36,361 nucleotides of DNA, taken from contig VIRH01000078.1 of the NCBI GenBank assembly GCA_008107755.1, forward strand, positions 1 through 36,361, in the 5' to 3' direction. Made by a program: the position numbers and the translations under genes. Below the pieces are notes generated by a model. That model was not told the origin of the DNA. It did not search any database and saw nothing but the letters and a program-made list of their open reading frames with translations. Source of the stretch: Rhodobacterales bacterium (GTDB lineage Bacteria; Pseudomonadota; Alphaproteobacteria; Rhizobiales; Stappiaceae). Positions 16,336 through 24,778 of this stretch are shown here, in pieces; the first letter of the stretch is position 1; each line of letters begins with the position of its first letter.

Positions 16336-19300
16336 GACCGGTCTCCATTCTCCTGCCCGCTTCCACAGGGCACGCTGACTGTTCCAACCGAGCAGACGGG
16401 TGTTGACAGAAGGGGATCAGTCAGGACGAGACCGCTATCCCCGCTCGCGGACCGGGTGCCATCTTCTGCAGGAAGGACAGTGCCCGGGCTTTGTCCGGAT
16501 CCCGGACCGGCTCCCGCCCCATCGGCCAGTTGGCCGGGGCTTGGCTGTCCCGGTGGCACCTGCGGCCTGTCCGGGGCTGCGGGAGCCGCCGCAGCAAGAT
16601 CGACGATATCGACCGTGCCGGCGCTTTTGTTGTCACCAATAGCGCTGGATTGGCCGGTCGACTGGCTGTCGAAGGTAGACCTGGTGATCTGACTGATGGC
16701 GCCAGCGTATTCAGTGTTTACTCCGACCAGTCCGCCGACTTTCTTCCTGCCGGTAACCCTGCCGGTCGCTTTGGAGGCATCGATGACGCTTCCCTCATTC
16801 CAGCCAACCAGTCCGCCGACGTTAGTGTCGCCATTCACGTTGCCGGTCGCTTTGGAGGCATCGATGACGCTTCCCAAATTCCAGCCAACCAGTCCGCCGA
16901 CGTTAGTGTCGCCATTCACGTTGCCGGTCGCATAGGCATTGCTGATCGTGCTCTTGTAAGTATCGCCAATCAGCCCGCCAACGAGACTGTCGCCGTTCAC
17001 GTTTCCGGTCGCATGGGCATTGCTGATCGTGCTCTCGTAAGTATCGCCAATCAGCCCGCCAACGAGACTGTCGCCGTTCACGTTTCCGGTCGCATGGGCA
17101 TTGCTGATCGTGCTTTCCTTAGAATAGCCGATCAGCCCGCCGACAGACCCGTCGCCGTTCACGTTTCCGGTCGAATAGGAATTGCTGATCGTGCTTTCCT
17201 TAGAATAGCCGATCAGTCCTCCCGCCTCATTGGTCAAGCTTGTGACATCACCGGTCGCATGGGTGTTGAAGATGCGGCTACCACCTTCCACCCAGCCAGC
17301 CAGCATGCCGACGTAGTGGTGCCCCCTGACGCTGCCGCCCTCCAGACCGACGTCACGCAGAACGGCGCCGTCCGCATGGCCAAAAAGGCCGCCCCTTCCG
17401 TTGCCAGAGCCCGTGACATCGATGGTCAGGTTTTCGATCACATGGCCGAGACCCGCGAAAATGCCGGTGAACGGATTGACGTAAAATTGGTTGACCCTCG
17501 TGCCGATGACCGAGTCGGCATAGACCTTACCGCTGAGATCCAGATCCCCGGCAAGCGCGTAGTTGCCGGAAAGGCCGAGGCTGTTTATCGCTTCAAGATC
17601 CACCTGGCTGTGGATCAGCGTGTAGCTGGCGCCGGCAATCTCCAGGCTCGCATTGGTGCCGGACAGGGTGACACTGGCGTTTTCGCCGATCGAATAATCG
17701 CCGCCCGGTGTCAGAACGAGACCGGCGTTCTGCCCGGTCGCCGTCAGGTCGGCGTTGATGGCAATGTCGCCGGCCGCCGTCAGCGTCAGCTTCGAGTCAG
17801 AAGACCAGCTCACCGCATCGGCCACCGTGATGTCGCCCGCCTGTCCGCCGGGACTGCCCGCCCCGCCCGTCGAAATCTCCACGTTCGCCCCGGAGAGCGC
17901 TGTCTCCAGCGTTGCCACCGTGATCACGCTGTCCTCGCCCGTCGGCGTCGTGCCGCTGGAGTTGTGGGAGCCGGAGGCGGAGATCGTCACGTTATAGGGA
18001 TCGAGCAGAAGCGTGCCGAAGCTGCCCTGATGAGAACCGAGATCGGCAAAGCCGTCATAGGCAAGCACCGCCTTGCCGGAGACTTCCGCATCCCCGCCGC
18101 CACCAACGCCCGCGCCCCGTGCCGAGATCAGACCGCAAAAGCGCGTCAGGTCATCCGACCACAGCACGATGGTGCCGCCCGCGCCGTCGTCCGTCGCATC
18201 GGCGCGGATCACCGTTGCCGCGTCCACAGTCGTCGTCTCCGCATGAAGGAGATCGCCCGTGCCCTGGAAGCCGCCGCCCACCCGTATGCTTCCCCCGCCG
18301 CCGGCGCCGGAAGCATCAAGCTCCGCTCCGGACAGGGCAATCGCCCGGCCCGTTATCTCGATCGCACCGCCCGTCGGCTTGGGCGCGGGAACCGCGTCGG
18401 TGGAAAGGTCCAGCGCGGCGCGCGAGACCGACGCCGTGCTGACCCGGCCGGAAACGGACACGCTGCCGCCGGCCCCCCCGCCGATGACAATGCGCCCGTT
18501 GCGGCCAGACACGCTGCGCGCCTCAACAACACCGCTGAGGTTCACCGCCTTGCGTGCCGCCTCGCGCGCCGTTGCCGCGCTCATGACCACCGTGCCGCCT
18601 TCGGCGCTGATCTTGCCGGAATTCTCGATCAGGGCGCCATCGCCCTCGGCTCCGGCGGCTGTCGGCACCGCCACCTGCAGAAAGCCGTCGCCGGACAGAT
18701 CCAGCGTCACCTGTTCTCCCGATGCCAGCCCCGCCCTGCCGAGCGGCACCGCAACGAGGCCGCTGTTGGCAACCGTGCCGCCGATCAGCGCCGCATAGCC
18801 GCCCCGGCCGATGGAGATGACCCCGTCATTGCGCACCGGTGCCGAGGCCCCGTTCCCGCGAAAGGTCAGATTGCCGTCCAGAAAGTCTTCGTCGCCGATA
18901 TCAAGCGACGAGGCAACGAAACCGCCGCCGGCCTTCACTGTTCCCGACGGCGTGATCGCGATGCCGTTCGGATTGATCAGGTAGACACGACCATTGGCGT
19001 TGAGACTGCCCGCGATGGACGATGGCGTATCCCCCGTCACACGGTTCAGGATTGCCGAGGTCGAACCGGGCTGGATGAACGTCACGCTGTTGCCAGAACC
19101 GATGCTAAAGCCCGCCCAGTTGACGATCGCCCGATCCGACCCTTGCCTCACGGTCATATCCGCACCCGACTGGCCGATGCTCACATCCCCCGCTGCAACG
19201 CTACCGCCTGTGGGAAGGTCTTGCGCGAGCGCCGCGCCGATCGTTCCCAGAAGACCGGTACAGATCGCGGTTGTCGCAAGGGCTGTCTGGAAAATGGAAG

Positions 19301-19349
19301 GGGTGGAGGAGAATGCGAAACGCCCGAAGGCATTTTCAATTGCGGTCAC
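16332..19349 (-). CDS. tpsA: Two-partner secretion exoprotein with GLUG repeats (filamentous haemagglutinin-type)
   Basis: 1005 residues from a GTG start; nearby ATGs upstream are out of frame. An extended signal peptide (cut near residue 43, AALAQ) precedes the haemagglutination activity/TPS domain. That domain has VNWAGFSIGSG, NRVTGDTPSSIAG and the hallmark NPNGI (residues 126-130), which is recognised by the partner's POTRA domains. A Gly/Ala/Ser-rich beta-helical region follows. Residues 710-871 are six 27-residue repeats of the GLUG type (GGLIGYSKESTISN, ATGNVNGD). A Pro-rich segment (APAAPDRPQVPPGQPSPGQ) and a short C-terminal tail with two cysteines close the protein. It is likely a secreted or surface adhesin. 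No toxin domain or immunity gene is seen, arguing against a contact-dependent inhibition system. Confidence 0.9.
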   Translation of the reverse strand: MTAIENAFGRFAFSSTPSIFQTALATTAICTGLLGTIGAALAQDLPTGGSVAAGDVSIGQSGADMTVRQGSDRAIVNWAGFSIGSGNSVTFIQPGSTSAILNRVTGDTPSSIAGSLNANGRVYLINPNGIAITPSGTVKAGGGFVASSLDIGDEDFLDGNLTFRGNGASAPVRNDGVISIGRGGYAALIGGTVANSGLVAVPLGRAGLASGEQVTLDLSGDGFLQVAVPTAAGAEGDGALIENSGKISAEGGTVVMSAATAREAARKAVNLSGVVEARSVSGRNGRIVIGGGAGGSVSVSGRVSTASVSRAALDLSTDAVPAPKPTGGAIEITGRAIALSGAELDASGAGGGGSIRVGGGFQGTGDLLHAETTTVDAATVIRADATDDGAGGTIVLWSDDLTRFCGLISARGAGVGGGGDAEVSGKAVLAYDGFADLGSHQGSFGTLLLDPYNVTISASGSHNSSGTTPTGEDSVITVATLETALSGANVEISTGGAGSPGGQAGDITVADAVSWSSDSKLTLTAAGDIAINADLTATGQNAGLVLTPGGDYSIGENASVTLSGTNASLEIAGASYTLIHSQVDLEAINSLGLSGNYALAGDLDLSGKVYADSVIGTRVNQFYVNPFTGIFAGLGHVIENLTIDVTGSGNGRGGLFGHADGAVLRDVGLEGGSVRGHHYVGMLAGWVEGGSRIFNTHATGDVTSLTNEAGGLIGYSKESTISNSYSTGNVNGDGSVGGLIGYSKESTISNAHATGNVNGDSLVGGLIGDTYESTISNAHATGNVNGDSLVGGLIGDTYKSTISNAYATGNVNGDTNVGGLVGWNLGSVIDASKATGNVNGDTNVGGLVGWNEGSVIDASKATGRVTGRKKVGGLVGVNTEYAGAISQITRSTFDSQSTGQSSAIGDNKSAGTVDIVDLAAAAPAAPDRPQVPPGQPSPGQLADGAGAGPGSGQSPGTVLPAEDGTRSASGDSGLVLTDPLLSTPVCSVGTVSVPCGSGQENGDRS
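16737..17222 (-). repeat. Six 81-bp tandem repeats encoding GLUG motifs in tpsA
   Basis: Units start on the minus strand at 17222, 17141, 17060, 16979, 16898 and 16817, each exactly 81 bp. The middle units are near-identical in DNA (shared GTCGCCGTTCACGTTTCCGG and following bases). The last two are close to each other but diverged from the rest, so the array grew by at least two rounds of duplication. A degenerate seventh unit begins at 16736 and an older one lies upstream near 17312. Confidence 0.95.
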
Positions 19350-19583
19350 CGGTCATATCCCATGTCTGCCACGGCCTGGCCGATGCTTCTTTGGCCTGCT
19401 GCTGCTGCGAAAAGATCTCAAACGGGCCCGCCTGCACGGGGGCTCCGATTCATGTCTCTTGTTGCAACTTCAGGAAAAACTGACCACGTAAAATCCGACA
19501 GTTCCTCGACTATTGCCGGGCATTTGCAGCAAAGGTAAACGCAATCTGAGCAAGGGCACCCGTTTCGCAAGAATACAAGGCGC
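19350..19583 (-). promoter_or_regulatory. Leader region of the tpsA-tpsB operon
   Basis: A 234-bp gap between the AraC regulator stop and the tpsA GTG. It should hold the tps promoter and possibly the AraC-protein binding sites. I could not pick out a convincing -35/-10 pair or direct repeats. Confidence 0.35.
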
Positions 19584-20579
19584 TCAGCGGGAAAGCACAT
19601 CCACGAGCGCATGTTCCAGCTGACCGCGTGCAGCGTCTTTCAGGGTCTGGGACGGAAGTTCCCCGAAATATCGCCGGTATGCGCCCGCGAAGCGGCCTGG
19701 ATCGAAGAAGCCGAGATCGAACGAAATCTCGGTGACGCTCGTGAGCTGTCTGTTCGCGGACAGCAAACGCCGGCGCGCCTCGTGAAGTCGGTGACGGCGC
19801 AGGAGCGCCTGAACCGTGCAGTCGTATCGCGCGCGCACCGCCCGCTCAAGCGTGCGCTCGTTCACATCCAACAAGCGGCACAGCTGTGTCACCGAAAGCA
19901 CGCTTTCCGCGCTTTCAGCGAAAATCTCGAACATGGCTGCAAGAGCGCCTTCTTCCCTTTTCCCAATCAATGCGTGTCCGCTCGCTTCGACAAGTGTCTG
20001 TTTCAAGGCGGTCATGAATGCGTCACGCAGCAGCGAAGCCCTGAGGCTGTCACTGGCAATCGCCGGGTTCTCGGCAAGGCGCAGAAGCTGGTTGCACGAC
20101 TGCACGAGCCTCTCGCGGTTTTGCGTCATGACGGAAAGACGGGAGGGAGCGCGCTCGAAAAGATTGAGAATGTCTGCGAATTCAGCATCTCCGTGGTGGC
20201 CAGCGTCCAGCAGGATGATGAATTGTTCGTGGTTGGCTGTGGTGACGCTGTCGATCTCGCGGTGAAAGGTGGAATAGATCGACTTCGTGTCGATCTGGTC
20301 GCCCCAGAAGGCGGAATCGTCCGACAGCCCGGACACCGGCAGCGACAGCGTCAACAGGCCCGGCGGCGTTGTACCCTGCAATCTCATTCCGTGGCCGTAG
20401 CTGTCGCGATAGAGAGTGATCCCCGGCATCCGCACAAATTGAACCCGGCAAGAGAACTTCGCAGAATGCCTGAGGTCGACCGTCAGGTTCCAGGGCTTGA
20501 TGGCAGCCTCGAAGAGAACGGATTCATCTGTTTCGAAAGTGCCGAAATCGATCATCTGGGCGCGGTCGCCATCCGGCAT
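19584..20579 (-). CDS. AraC-family transcriptional regulator
   Basis: About 331 residues from an ATG at 20579; an in-frame TTG at 20621 and an ATG at 20555 are alternatives, and no ribosome binding site decides. The N-terminal two thirds is a sensing/dimerisation region with the look of AraC-binding-like domains (FVRMPGITLYRDSYGHGMRL). The C-terminal 100 residues carry the double helix-turn-helix: SVTQLCRLLDVNERTLERAV and the AraC signature around VTEISFDLGFFDPGRFAGAYR with FGELPS. It lies 234 bp upstream of tpsA on the same strand and is the obvious candidate regulator of the secretion operon. That link rests on position only. Confidence 0.9.
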   Translation of the reverse strand: MPDGDRAQMIDFGTFETDESVLFEAAIKPWNLTVDLRHSAKFSCRVQFVRMPGITLYRDSYGHGMRLQGTTPPGLLTLSLPVSGLSDDSAFWGDQIDTKSIYSTFHREIDSVTTANHEQFIILLDAGHHGDAEFADILNLFERAPSRLSVMTQNRERLVQSCNQLLRLAENPAIASDSLRASLLRDAFMTALKQTLVEASGHALIGKREEGALAAMFEIFAESAESVLSVTQLCRLLDVNERTLERAVRARYDCTVQALLRRHRLHEARRRLLSANRQLTSVTEISFDLGFFDPGRFAGAYRRYFGELPSQTLKDAARGQLEHALVDVLSR

Positions 20580-20621
20580 GCAGGGTTCACGAGACCCAGA
20601 AGCGGATCGCCATAAAGACAA

Positions 20622-20924
20622 GCATTACCCTTCCGGCCCCCGGTCAGGGTCGAGCACGCGTGGAGCGCGGCGCAATGGTGCGCGAAAGGGGAAAGCGAGT
20701 CAGGCATGCCTCAAGACTTAGGCACTCTCTTGCGCGCTGACAACACCTGTCGACCATTCACAAGTCTTTGCATACAAACGCATTTGCGCCACCGAGACAC
20801 TTCCTTAACGGCACTTTTAACCACCTCGCCGCTCCCGCCATGACCCTGATGTCTGGCCGCGAGGACCGATCGAAAGGAAGGGTCAGATCAGGGTGCAGGC
20901 ATGGTGTTGATCTCAGATGGCGCT
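20622..20924. other. Intergenic region, nothing recognised
   Basis: About 300 bp between the AraC gene start and the AbrB-family gene stop. Both flanking genes are on the minus strand, so it holds the AraC promoter and the end of the upstream transcript. I found no clear terminator hairpin with a T-tract. Confidence 0.4.
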
Positions 20925-21974
20925 TCAGGATTTCTTGCCCGGCGCGAAGATCCGCATCAAGGGCACGCTGAGCAGGATAATGAGGGTTATTCGGATCAGA
21001 TGAAATGCCACCACCAGAATGACGTCGAGATGCATTGAGGTCGCAACAAGCGACATCTCTGCGACACCGCCTGGCGCCAACGCCAGGATAAGGGAGGCGT
21101 GATCCAGCGATGTGAAATGCGCGACCACTCCCGCAGCAAGCACGGTAAACAGGATGAGCACGCCTGTGCCCATAAGGTTGAGCGGCAGGAAGAGCTTTCC
21201 GGATTTGAGCAGCGATGGCTTGCAGCGGGACCCGAGGGCGGTTCCGATAAGCACCTGCGCGACAACAAGGCTCCAGGTAGGAACACCAATGCTCTCGAAT
21301 TCCAGAAAGCCACCGATGCCGCCTGCGATAATGCCGGCAAAAAGCCAACCGTTCGGGATTTTCAAACGGGCGAAGATAATGCCGGCCGAAAGAGCGACCA
21401 GGCACAAGACCCCGAGCGCGAAACCGACACGTCCTCCCCCCATCGACGTGATCGGATCGAAAACAGTGTCGGACGGAAACAGCAGAACAATTTGCGGCAC
21501 GGTCAACGTCACCAGCAGGATGCGCATGAACTGCCCGACGGAAACCAGACCAGCATCGCCGTTGTAGCGCGTCGCGAGGACAGCCATTTCGGCTACACCT
21601 CCGGGCAAACTTGAAAAAAGTGCGGTCCGCCGATCGACCCCGGACAATCGGGCCAATGCCCAGGATTGAAAACTGGCGAAAAGGATCGTCACCAGCGTGA
21701 CCGCGAGCATTAGGGGAAGAAGGCGGATGAGCTGATCGGCCACCGCCGGTGTCAGCCTTTCACCAGCCACAATTCCGATCAGCCCCTGGGACAGTTCACG
21801 GCCGTAGGGCACGATCCTGACCTCGACAGAGCACATTGAGATGACGGCAGTTGTCACCAGCGCACCAATCAGCCAGCCCAGAGGCACTTGAAGCATGGTC
21901 GCCACGGCTCCGCCGACAGCTGCAAAAGCCAGAAAGACAAGAATGCGAGGAAGAGGCAGGAGCGAATTGATCAT
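20925..21974 (-). CDS. AbrB-family (COG3180/PF05145) polytopic membrane protein
   Basis: 349 residues with about ten predicted membrane helices in two homologous halves. Each half carries the repeated signature LPGGVAEMAVLAT or APGGVAEMSLVAT, diagnostic of the AbrB/'ammonia monooxygenase' membrane family. The family name is misleading: these are putative transporters, unrelated to the DNA-binding AbrB. It follows the amidase gene by 77 bp on the same strand and is probably the last gene of the deacetylase-AtzG-amidase operon. It may export a product or import a substrate of the pathway. The ATG is in a suitable context; the C-terminus (IFAPGKKS) is intact. Confidence 0.85.
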   Translation of the reverse strand: MINSLLPLPRILVFLAFAAVGGAVATMLQVPLGWLIGALVTTAVISMCSVEVRIVPYGRELSQGLIGIVAGERLTPAVADQLIRLLPLMLAVTLVTILFASFQSWALARLSGVDRRTALFSSLPGGVAEMAVLATRYNGDAGLVSVGQFMRILLVTLTVPQIVLLFPSDTVFDPITSMGGGRVGFALGVLCLVALSAGIIFARLKIPNGWLFAGIIAGGIGGFLEFESIGVPTWSLVVAQVLIGTALGSRCKPSLLKSGKLFLPLNLMGTGVLILFTVLAAGVVAHFTSLDHASLILALAPGGVAEMSLVATSMHLDVILVVAFHLIRITLIILLSVPLMRIFAPGKKS

Positions 21975-22051
21975 GGAAGAAGCGAATGAAAAGGGACTGA
22001 ACGAGGGTCTGGACTGGGTGTCAGGGCAATGGTCTTGCGGATCAGAGCATG

Positions 22052-23464
22052 CTAGCCAGTTTGCGTCGGTTGGCTGAACTGAGGGGGATGAACGGGAAGT
22101 TCGGTGAGGGTCTCATAAGCTTCGGCAACACGTAAAAGCATGGCCTCCTGGAATTTCCCGGCGGCAAACTGCAGTGATAGCGGCAAGCGTTCTTTCGATA
22201 GCCCGGCCATCATGGCCAGAGCCGGATGACCGGTCACGCTGAACGGTGTCCTGGCCTGACGAGTGTAGGTTCGCCTTGTCTCCTGAGGCTCATCGAGGCG
22301 ACTGGCAGGTTCCATGGAGCTCGCCAGAAGAAACACGTCGTATTGCTCGAAGACACGCTCCATCTGCTCCATCAAACCCTTACGCAGCTTTTGTGCCGCA
22401 AGGTAGTCCTCGGCAGACAGAAAGGCCCCGGCCAAAAGCGCCCGTCTGGCGAGGGCACCGTAGTTCTCCGGCTGCTCCCTGAGCATTGATCCATGAATTG
22501 AAAAGCCCTCTGCCGAAAGAAGCACCCGGTTGACGGAGAAGAAGGATTCCAGTGACGGAAGCCGAGCCTCTTCGACCACAGCACCGGCCGAACGCAATCT
22601 GTTTGCCGCCCCGTCGAGAGCTGCCACGGTTTCGGCCGGCGCGTCCAGATCTTCGGTATGGAAATGGCGGACATAACCGATCCGCACGCCCTCCAGTCCT
22701 TTTCCCATATCGTTCGTGCAATCCCGCCAGGGACACGAGACACTCGATGGGTCTGCCGGATCCTGCCCGACCAGGGCATTGAGAAGCAGCCCGGAATCCC
22801 GAACGGTCCGGGCCAGCCCCCCTACGCAATCCAGGGATTGCGCCAGGGGGAAAACACCGTGGCGAGACACAAGCCCATATGTCGGCTTGAGACCAACGAC
22901 ACCACACGCACTTGCCGGATGGCGGACAGAGCCTCCCGTATCTGTGCCAAGAGCCAGCGGGAACAGGCCGGCGGCAACCCCGGAGCCTGATCCCGAAGAC
23001 GATCCTCCAGGGTGATGGCCGGGGTTCCAGGGGTTTGCGGCAGGCGGGACGGGCAGATCAGGGCTCGGTCCGCCGCAGGCAAATTCATGCGTATTGGTTT
23101 TGCCGAAAATGATGGCGCCGGCCTCGACCAGACGCGACACGACCGAGGCGTTTCTCCCCGCAACATGGTCACGGAACACGGCGGACGCACAGGTCGTCGC
23201 CATTCCTTCCACATCGATGATATCCTTGATCGCAACCGGAATGCCGTGCAACGGACCGCGATCAAGACCCGCCGCCAATTCCCGTTCACACGCCATTGCC
23301 TGGTGACGGACATTTTCAACATCGAAGGAAATCATCGCATGCAGCGTCGGATCCAGGGTCGCAACCCGTTCGCATAACGCGTCGACCAAGACTGTCGGCG
23401 TCAGCGTTTCCTCACGATAGTTCGCAGCAATCTGCACGGCGCTCAAAAACCCGAAGTCGGTCAT
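22052..23464 (-). CDS. Amidase-signature hydrolase (AtzE/GatA-like)
   Basis: 470 residues, a full-length amidase-signature enzyme. The Ser-cisSer-Lys triad is present: Lys80 in GIPVAIKDIIDVEG, the cis-Ser in HHPGGSSSGSGSGVAAG (residues 155-157) and nucleophile Ser179 in GTDTGGSVRHPAS. The enzyme hydrolyses an amide to acid and ammonia in the cytoplasm. Its start overlaps the stop of a small AtzG-like gene (ATGA), the arrangement known for AtzE-AtzG pairs in which the small protein is a GatC-like partner. GatA proper is unlikely because no gatB or gatC is present. Together with the deacetylase upstream, a half-amidase role in cyclic amide or imide breakdown is plausible. Confidence 0.88.
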   Translation of the reverse strand: MTDFGFLSAVQIAANYREETLTPTVLVDALCERVATLDPTLHAMISFDVENVRHQAMACERELAAGLDRGPLHGIPVAIKDIIDVEGMATTCASAVFRDHVAGRNASVVSRLVEAGAIIFGKTNTHEFACGGPSPDLPVPPAANPWNPGHHPGGSSSGSGSGVAAGLFPLALGTDTGGSVRHPASACGVVGLKPTYGLVSRHGVFPLAQSLDCVGGLARTVRDSGLLLNALVGQDPADPSSVSCPWRDCTNDMGKGLEGVRIGYVRHFHTEDLDAPAETVAALDGAANRLRSAGAVVEEARLPSLESFFSVNRVLLSAEGFSIHGSMLREQPENYGALARRALLAGAFLSAEDYLAAQKLRKGLMEQMERVFEQYDVFLLASSMEPASRLDEPQETRRTYTRQARTPFSVTGHPALAMMAGLSKERLPLSLQFAAGKFQEAMLLRVAEAYETLTELPVHPPQFSQPTQTG

Positions 23465-23646
23465 GTTTCACCCTTCATGCGCATGGGCGGCCATGGCTCG
23501 GATCGAGGCGCCGGGCGGTTTCCCAAACCCTTGCGAAACATTTCAGCGCTGCGTGCTGCGGCCAGAACATCAGCCGAAAAAAGGTCGACGACCTTGTCGA
23601 GCCCTTCCATTCGAGCCCGCGCGAGGATGTCGTCGTCATTCTCCAT
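23461..23646 (-). CDS. AtzG-like small amidase partner
   Basis: 61 residues, starting with an ATG at 23646 two bases before the end of the deacetylase gene's stop region and ending by overlapping the amidase start by four bases. Such tight packing supports coding. The peptide is mostly helical: DDDILARARMEGLDKVVDLF, then ADVLAAARSAEMFRKGL and a basic/proline tail. Size, position and helical hairpin character match AtzG/DUF4089-type proteins, which bind and stabilise AtzE-type amidases much as GatC binds GatA. Sequence similarity by eye is modest, so the family is inferred mainly from context. Confidence 0.65.
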   Translation of the reverse strand: MENDDDILARARMEGLDKVVDLFSADVLAAARSAEMFRKGLGNRPAPRSEPWPPMRMKGET

Positions 23647-23648
23647 GC

Positions 23649-24560
23649 TTATCCGGCCGCTCGCTGAGAGTCTGCAACGGGCAGTTCTCCTGGCACCAAG
23701 GCTGAAAACCAATCGCAGACCTGACCTGGCGTCACGCATTTTACCATGGGGTGCTGGGCAACAAGATCGATCATCTCAACCAGCTCAGTGAACCGGTGCG
23801 GGACAGCAACGAGATGAGGATGAAGAGCGATGGTCATGACCTTTGGACCCTTGGCCGTCTCTTGTTCAAGAGCTGCAAGAGTACGGCGCACTCGGTTCGC
23901 GAATTCGCCCGTTGCATGTTTTTCGACGGCATAGACGGTGCTGTCATTCAATTCGAGCGTGTAGGGAACCGACAGCAAGGGCCCGAAGTCCGTGGTCATC
24001 CAGCATGGTTGATCATCCAGAACCCAGTCGAGGATATACTCAACGCCGCAGTCCTTGAGATTGTCCGGGGTCGCGCTGCTTTCCCCGAGACCGGGCCCGA
24101 GCCATCCCTTCACCGGCTTGCCGGTAAATTCGGAAACGCGCCGCAGACTTTCTTTTATGACCGAGCGTTCATCAGGCTCTGTGTGAACGGCTTGCTGATA
24201 GATGCCGTGCCCAATGAATTCCCAGCCGAGGGATAGCGACTTTTCTGCGCAGGATGGGTAAATATCGATCACATTGGCGTTCAGACTGGCAGATGCCGGT
24301 AGATCCCGATCAGCAAAGAGATCGAAAATTCGCTGCATTCCGGCCCGCATGCCATATTCCGCCCAAGCGAAGTTAGGGACATCCGGGATACTTTGACGTC
24401 CCTGTGGCGGAGTGCTGATCCCGCGGGGCATCGCATGGTCGAAGCGCCAATGCTCCATGTTGACCACGAGCTGAACCAGGATGCTCTTGCCTTCGAACAA
24501 GGGCAGCTCCGGCGCATCACCTGCGAGACGATAGGGAATCCGCGGATTGGATGTGAACAT
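23649..24560 (-). CDS. Polysaccharide-deacetylase-fold hydrolase (PuuE allantoinase/cyclic imide hydrolase-like)
   Basis: 303 residues from an ATG at 24560 with AAGGA seven bases upstream. The fold and spacing match PuuE-type allantoinases and the related bacterial cyclic imide hydrolase. Marks are LVVNMEHWRFDHAMPRG near the N-terminus, FAWAEYGMRAGM, LGWEFIGHGIYQQ, KGWLGPGLGES, EYILDWVLDDQP and a C-terminal IALHPHLV. No signal peptide is present, unlike secreted polysaccharide deacetylases, so it acts on a small cytoplasmic substrate. It heads a tight operon with the AtzG-like protein and amidase, divergent from a LysR gene. Ring opening of a cyclic amide, ureide or imide is the best inference. 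The exact substrate cannot be read from sequence. Confidence 0.82.
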   Translation of the reverse strand: MFTSNPRIPYRLAGDAPELPLFEGKSILVQLVVNMEHWRFDHAMPRGISTPPQGRQSIPDVPNFAWAEYGMRAGMQRIFDLFADRDLPASASLNANVIDIYPSCAEKSLSLGWEFIGHGIYQQAVHTEPDERSVIKESLRRVSEFTGKPVKGWLGPGLGESSATPDNLKDCGVEYILDWVLDDQPCWMTTDFGPLLSVPYTLELNDSTVYAVEKHATGEFANRVRRTLAALEQETAKGPKVMTIALHPHLVAVPHRFTELVEMIDLVAQHPMVKCVTPGQVCDWFSALVPGELPVADSQRAAG

Positions 24561-24778
24561 CGAAGGTCCTTTCCGGTGCTGTCTCTGACAATGCTGCCCA
24601 GACAGGTCGCCCGCAGAAACCATGACATTCCAAGTGTCCGGAATCTGGCGCGAAAATTGCTGTTTCAATCACTGACATCGGCGGGAAAAGCCGAGCGTTG
24701 TGCAGACCATAGTCCACCGCCTTCGGACTGAGAGGTCGTCACGACGCACTATCAGATATGCCTTTTGGAGTGGCAGAT
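24561..24778. promoter_or_regulatory. Divergent promoter region, deacetylase operon and LysR gene
   Basis: 218 bp shared by the minus-strand deacetylase operon and the plus-strand LysR gene. ATTCC (24627-24631) and GGAAT (24640-24644) form an inverted repeat with an 8-bp spacer that could be part of a LysR site. The exact T-N11-A form is not perfect, so this is tentative. Confidence 0.35.

Noticed and set aside
16737..17222. Regular repeats considered as a CRISPR array
   Set aside because: Units are contiguous 81-bp copies without unique spacers and encode in-frame GLUG repeats. No cas genes are present.
14527..19349. Contact-dependent inhibition (CdiA/CdiB) system
   Set aside because: The exoprotein is only 1005 residues, has no C-terminal toxin region or VENN-type motif, and no small immunity gene follows.
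16491..19538. A 1015-codon open frame on the plus strand across the whole tpsA gene
   Set aside because: It is antisense to a protein with clear TPS and GLUG motifs. GC-rich codon bias opens the complementary frame, and its translation has no recognisable domains.
20925..21974. DNA-binding AbrB transcription factor
   Set aside because: The protein is a polytopic membrane protein with two PGGVAEM motifs; only the family name is shared.
22052..23646. GatCAB tRNA-amidotransferase subunits
   Set aside because: No gatB is present. The neighbours are a deacetylase-fold hydrolase and a membrane protein, which fits an AtzE/AtzG-like amidase pair better.
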